From the NCBI GenBank assembly GCA_947179485.1, contig OX359248.1, forward strand, positions 51,532,386 through 51,596,385: a DNA stretch of 64,000 nt, in the 5' to 3' direction. The translations under genes were made by a program, and so were the position numbers. Each line of letters begins with the position of its first letter. Position 1 is the stretch's first letter. The notes below the pieces were generated by a model, which did no database searches, had not been told where the DNA came from, and saw nothing but the letters and a program-made list of their open reading frames with translations. Below are positions 60,301-64,000 of the stretch, in pieces. This DNA comes from Allacma fusca. Taxonomy: Eukaryota; Arthropoda; Collembola; Symphypleona; Sminthuridae.

Positions 60301-61674
60301 GGATGTAAATTCTGTTTCCTTTTAATTTCATTTATCCATGGGATCCTGTTGCTTTTAATTATCCAGCGTGAGTATCTGTGCTCTTCAAAAGGAACAGTTT
60401 TTGTAAAACAATATACGAAATGTTCTTTTAATAAATAAAGGAACTAAAAGTAATTTGAAACTTTACTCATTGACGGGATTTCCTCAGTGAAATAGAAACT
60501 TTAAAAGAACAAACTGACCATTAGTACGTATTCAAGAGGCGGATATCTCCTCTCCCAGCCGTTCCCGCATTGTTCGGATTAAACAAAAACAAAACCTTTG
60601 AATCACAGTTTGAAGGACTCTCCAAGCTTTCATTCCAGAAATACCATGCGGTGAGCTCCTCTGTGGTCGCTGGAACTCTACATTCAACATTGTGATCATG
60701 CAACACGCATAGGGAGATTCAGTCCTTGGGAATTATGCTCAGTGGAACTTTTGTGATATCGGTTGCAAAAGGTGATTTTTCAAAAGTACGTCAAAAACAA
60801 TTATTGCCAAGGGGCGGAGGGAAGTAAATAATTACTTTAAGGTATATGAGTGAAATGGGAAATGAAAGTAATTAAAGGAGGGGAGAGTCAGAGATGAGAA
60901 ACAATGCTGGGCTTTCCATCAGTTTCACAAGTTACAAATCAAGTGGAGTTGAAGTTTGTCCATGCGAGCACTTGAGCGAAATTACGTAATACTTGGTGAA
61001 GCAGGGACTCCAGAACTTGCTGGCTTCACAGCGAACAGTAAATAAAATTGTACTGAATTCCAAATCATGTCCCTTGCCTGAGGACAAGAATGGTCAGAAC
61101 GAGGGAATTTATAGACACCCATAAAGTTCCACGTGTGTGTAGGTACCTACTTGAGTTATATCTTTAGAATATCCACACAGGAGCTAGAATTTATACTTAC
61201 ATGCGTAAATACATAAAGTCTAGCATTTATCTGATTTAAATGCGTTAGAAACAATGTTCTACAACTTTTTTAAGTGACTCCCTTAAAAGAGTATTTTGAT
61301 TCTGGGAGGACAAAAAGAGCATTTTTTCTCAAGGTGGATAAAAAAAGCATTTACTCTTACAGAGGCACAAAAATTATTCGGACACATTGTTTACCCCGTC
61401 ACTTTTCTCTTTACAAGAGTAAGCAAATATTAGTCGAATTTTGCTACTTTTTGAGCTTTCACTGTGGAGAAAGTGCACTGCAAGAGTAGGTATGTACATA
61501 CAGTGTGTATAAATCCAAGGTGGGATCGTGAGCGTACCTATCTCTGCCCACCATCCATTTTGCAATATCTCCGAAAGAAAGTGCACATGGGCACATACAT
61601 TTATGCATTATAGGGCTGAAAGCAGCCGTATGTGCTTTTACTATTTATGAAAATATCGTAGGAGTGAAAGTAAC

Positions 61675-61843
61675 CCACGCTTTCTCCAGGAACCCAGACG
61701 CTCAACAACCTCGCTGTCCCTCTGAGCAACATTCATTTCAGATTTGACTTCCTCGTTTTCTCTCAAACTACTCCTTAAACTTTTCATCGCTTCCGCTCCA
61801 AGGGCGCAAAATATTGCGTAGAGTGTGATTAACACATGCCCAG
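61675..61843 (-). CDS. Candidate upstream exon of the channel gene (signal-peptide-like)
   Basis: Minus-strand reading after an acceptor-like AAATTCCAG gives GHVLITLYAIFCALGAEAM, a signal-peptide-like hydrophobic core with an AxA-type end. It is followed by charged sequence (KSLRSSLRENEEVKSEM...) up to GSWRKR and a weak donor GG|GTTACT. The 169-base exon would leave two bases, exactly what exon A needs. Against it: the donor is weak, the start Met would have to be in yet another exon, and the intron would be 16.8 kb. It may be unrelated or chance. Confidence 0.28.
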
Positions 61844-62492
61844 CTGGAATTTGTCCGGATTTTGTTGACAATTTCAAGGATATAAAAATGAATTTAAAAA
61901 TCTGTCCTGGAGAAAATGTAACGGTGTTTCCTATAGCTACATACATATCTGTTTGTTTTCTGGAACAGAGATTCCAGAAAGTAAAGTTTCAAATTAACTG
62001 GATAATTGTAACCCAGGAAGGAAAACAAAATCTGGAGGGTTTTTTTTAATGGCAAGGTGTTTGGTAATCGAAATCATGTCCTGTTTCTTTATTTTGTGTG
62101 TGTGTGTGTAAAACACATCGGAACAGTTTTCTAGATTTGAAAATACCCTTTTGAAATGAATTGAGATGAGCCCTTGAACCTAAACGTTGTTCGGAGGAGT
62201 AAGTGAAAGGAGAAATAATGGAAAAAGAAATTTGGGAGAAAGCTAAAGTGGAAGTAAGTCTTGGCGGAAGTAAAGGGAAAATTGAAGTGAAAAAAACAGA
62301 ACCTATTATATACATTTGTGCAGTTGACTAATCCTCATCTCCGTCACGTCCTGCTTCCCAACTCCGCTCTTTTGTGCCAAGGAGAAAGAGACTAGGATGC
62401 AATAGGGATCTCAACTACTTGCCACATATGGTCCTAGGAGGTACTTTCTCACTGGAAATTTCCTCAAAGCTCAAATAGTTTTTTTTGGAACA

Positions 62493-62516
62493 TACACACA
62501 CACACACACACACACA
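62493..62516. repeat. CA microsatellite
   Basis: A simple dinucleotide run of about 24 bases in unassigned DNA. Confidence 0.9.
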
Positions 62517-62862
62517 TACGCACACCCATACAACACCAAGTAGATTCAGGTTTTAAGTACGACCATAACCATGACCAAGGGGTTGGTGAGGCAGAAATTT
62601 CTCATAAAAATCCACACAGGTCATATGCATAGGGATGTACACTTCGGCACACATACTTCAATTCCACTTGTGTCCCTTGTTTCTGCCTCGACTCTCTTCC
62701 CCTCCCGCCCTCACTCTTCCTTTGACAGTCATTCCAGAGAAATTCTTTGCATTCGTTGTAAATATAAAGAAGCAATGCGTAACGACAGAGTTTTTTTCCT
62801 CTCCTTAGATTTCTCTGTCTCTCAGTGGGAACGTGTCCTTAGAACAAGTTGAGTCGGGGAAA

Positions 62863-62886
62863 AGAGAGAGAGAGAGAGAGAGAGAG
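62863..62886. repeat. GA microsatellite
   Basis: A simple dinucleotide run of about 24 bases in unassigned DNA. Confidence 0.9.
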
Positions 62887-64000
62887 CTTTCATCACTTCC
62901 ATTTTCACTTCTCACAGTCCCCGACCCATCCCCATTGGGATGCTAAGCAAGGCCCAAATTTCGGATGAAGATCTATTGTAAATTTGTGACTAACGGGAAA
63001 AACGTGTAAGTTGAAAAGCTATTTACCCAAGCAATGTAATGTGTCGGGCTAAGCCACCGCAGATAAGGTTCAGCCCCTTACTATCATATTCTCCGAGATT
63101 CTAAACCATAACTTTCATGGAAGGCTGGGTGTACTGTCGCTAATATTTTATTTCCCATATATAACCTAGCCCCACTTGAAAGAGAGCGTGGCAAAGTGTC
63201 CTTCTCCAGGGTTATTACCATCTATATCTACCTATAGGATGTCAGTACATTGTATTTTAATCCCTCGGGTTTTAGGATGCCAGTCAAATTCTCAACACAT
63301 GTTTGTGTTGACTGCCGTGCGGGCCTTGTCGTTCCATTTTCGTAAGCTTCCCGTATGTAGATGCAGCTTGTAAGTTGGGGCTGACTAAGCTCCCGAAATA
63401 CTATATCCCACAAAAGCCAAGCAGTTACGTGGTCATTATAATTGTTCTTCAGGAATCATCAAATATTTACTCCTCGGCTTTCCCCCGCCTTACAAGCTTT
63501 CACAATTAAACTAAGACGTTTCTGTAGTGGTTATTCCTGTAGTGGGGGGAAGTGTCCCGAGACGTAAGGAGTACATACCTGTTCTAACAATCTATTATCA
63601 TTAGGATATAAACTCCCGCCCACGGACCTAGGTACGGATATCTACATTCCGCTTTCCAAGACTTCTAATGGCCTTCACCGCAAAACACAATAACAAGATT
63701 TGGAGTTACGATCAACGTAATTAGATGCATGGGAATGGGACAGCTCTCTGGGTCTGACCTGAGATGGAATTAATCCAGTGGACTTTGACTAATTTCAGGA
63801 AACCTCCGTGCTTTCTCCGACTCCAACTTTGGTTGGGCTTGAAACATGCTGTCCCGGGTGGAACATTCAGTCATTTGCAGGCTAATTAGTCAATGGCCAT
63901 TAAATTATGGAACATTCCTGGAATCTGTGTATTTTGGAGGGAGACTCTTCCCCAACCCTAATTACTAGCAGGGCTTGGAGATTCCGAGATTAAACCAATG

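Larger units (their letters stand above)
44867..61674. other. Non-coding or undetermined DNA upstream of channel exon A
   Basis: No exon here is supported well enough to call. The stretch probably includes a long first intron of the channel gene. It carries several GA/CT arrays and many chance open frames. A donor-like GTAAGT after a short ATG frame lies at about 47971-48001 (MMQMEIYLKL, minus strand) and is phase-compatible with exon A, but it is not signal-peptide-like. Confidence 0.45.
61844..64000. other. Unassigned DNA at the right end
   Basis: No gene recognised. It contains (CA)n at about 62493-62516 and (GA)n at about 62863-62886. Confidence 0.5.

Noticed and set aside
60521-60706. 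Minus-strand frame with protein-like text, possible exon
   Set aside because: The acceptor is ambiguous and the only donor (AC|GTACTA) before the stop is weak; no family match and no phase link to the channel exons could be shown.

Overview
The window is eukaryotic, almost certainly arthropod: about 60% AT, long introns with GT..AG boundaries, many GA/CT/CA microsatellites, no bacterial-type gene packing, and a host gene of the arthropod Cys-loop chloride-channel type. I cannot fix the species from sequence alone.

Host gene. The minus strand carries one gene that I could rebuild exon by exon: a Cys-loop ligand-gated anion channel of the glycine-receptor/GluCl/HisCl/pHCl-like class. Twelve exons, from 44866 down to the stop codon at 13145, join in consistent phase into 430 residues. 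They cover the extracellular domain (Cys-loop C-X13-C plus a second loop-C disulfide), M1, M2 with an anion-type P-G-R filter, M3, a short cytoplasmic loop and a terminal M4. The exon with the start codon and signal peptide was not found with confidence; a phase-compatible candidate lies at 61675-61843. A possible first exon of a different minus-strand gene lies at 2596-2681.

Mobile DNA. The intron between the Cys-loop exon and the loop-B/C exon (22300-36120) contains a complete Ty3/gypsy-type LTR retrotransposon at 23230-34400, antisense to the channel gene. Its two 348-bp LTRs read as identical, it is flanked by a 4-bp ATTA duplication, and gag and pol are both open. Insertion was therefore recent and the element may still be active. 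Pol runs about 1,040 residues beyond the integrase GPY/F module, and this extension carries two matching Cys/His modules. The AT-rich 3' untranslated region is studded with CTCGCT.

The intron between the M3 exon and a 30-bp microexon (14203-20654) holds nested DNA-transposon material: a non-autonomous hAT-like element (16108-17722) with a perfect 8-bp GGTACGTG duplication, sitting inside GGGTAC-rich blocks of an older element. The hAT-like element contains a 39-bp tandem array in which most units hold a direct repeat of the nuclear-receptor half-site with 5-bp spacing, and five units also hold TGAGTCA. Beside it are a decayed coding stretch and a long hairpin.

Layout: 1-13.1 kb is mostly unassigned intergenic or intronic DNA, AT-rich at 10-12.7 kb, with a possible 3' UTR at its right edge. 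13.1-44.9 kb is the channel gene with its transposon-filled introns. 44.9-64 kb is non-coding or undetermined DNA with microsatellites, probably the first intron or 5' region of the channel gene.
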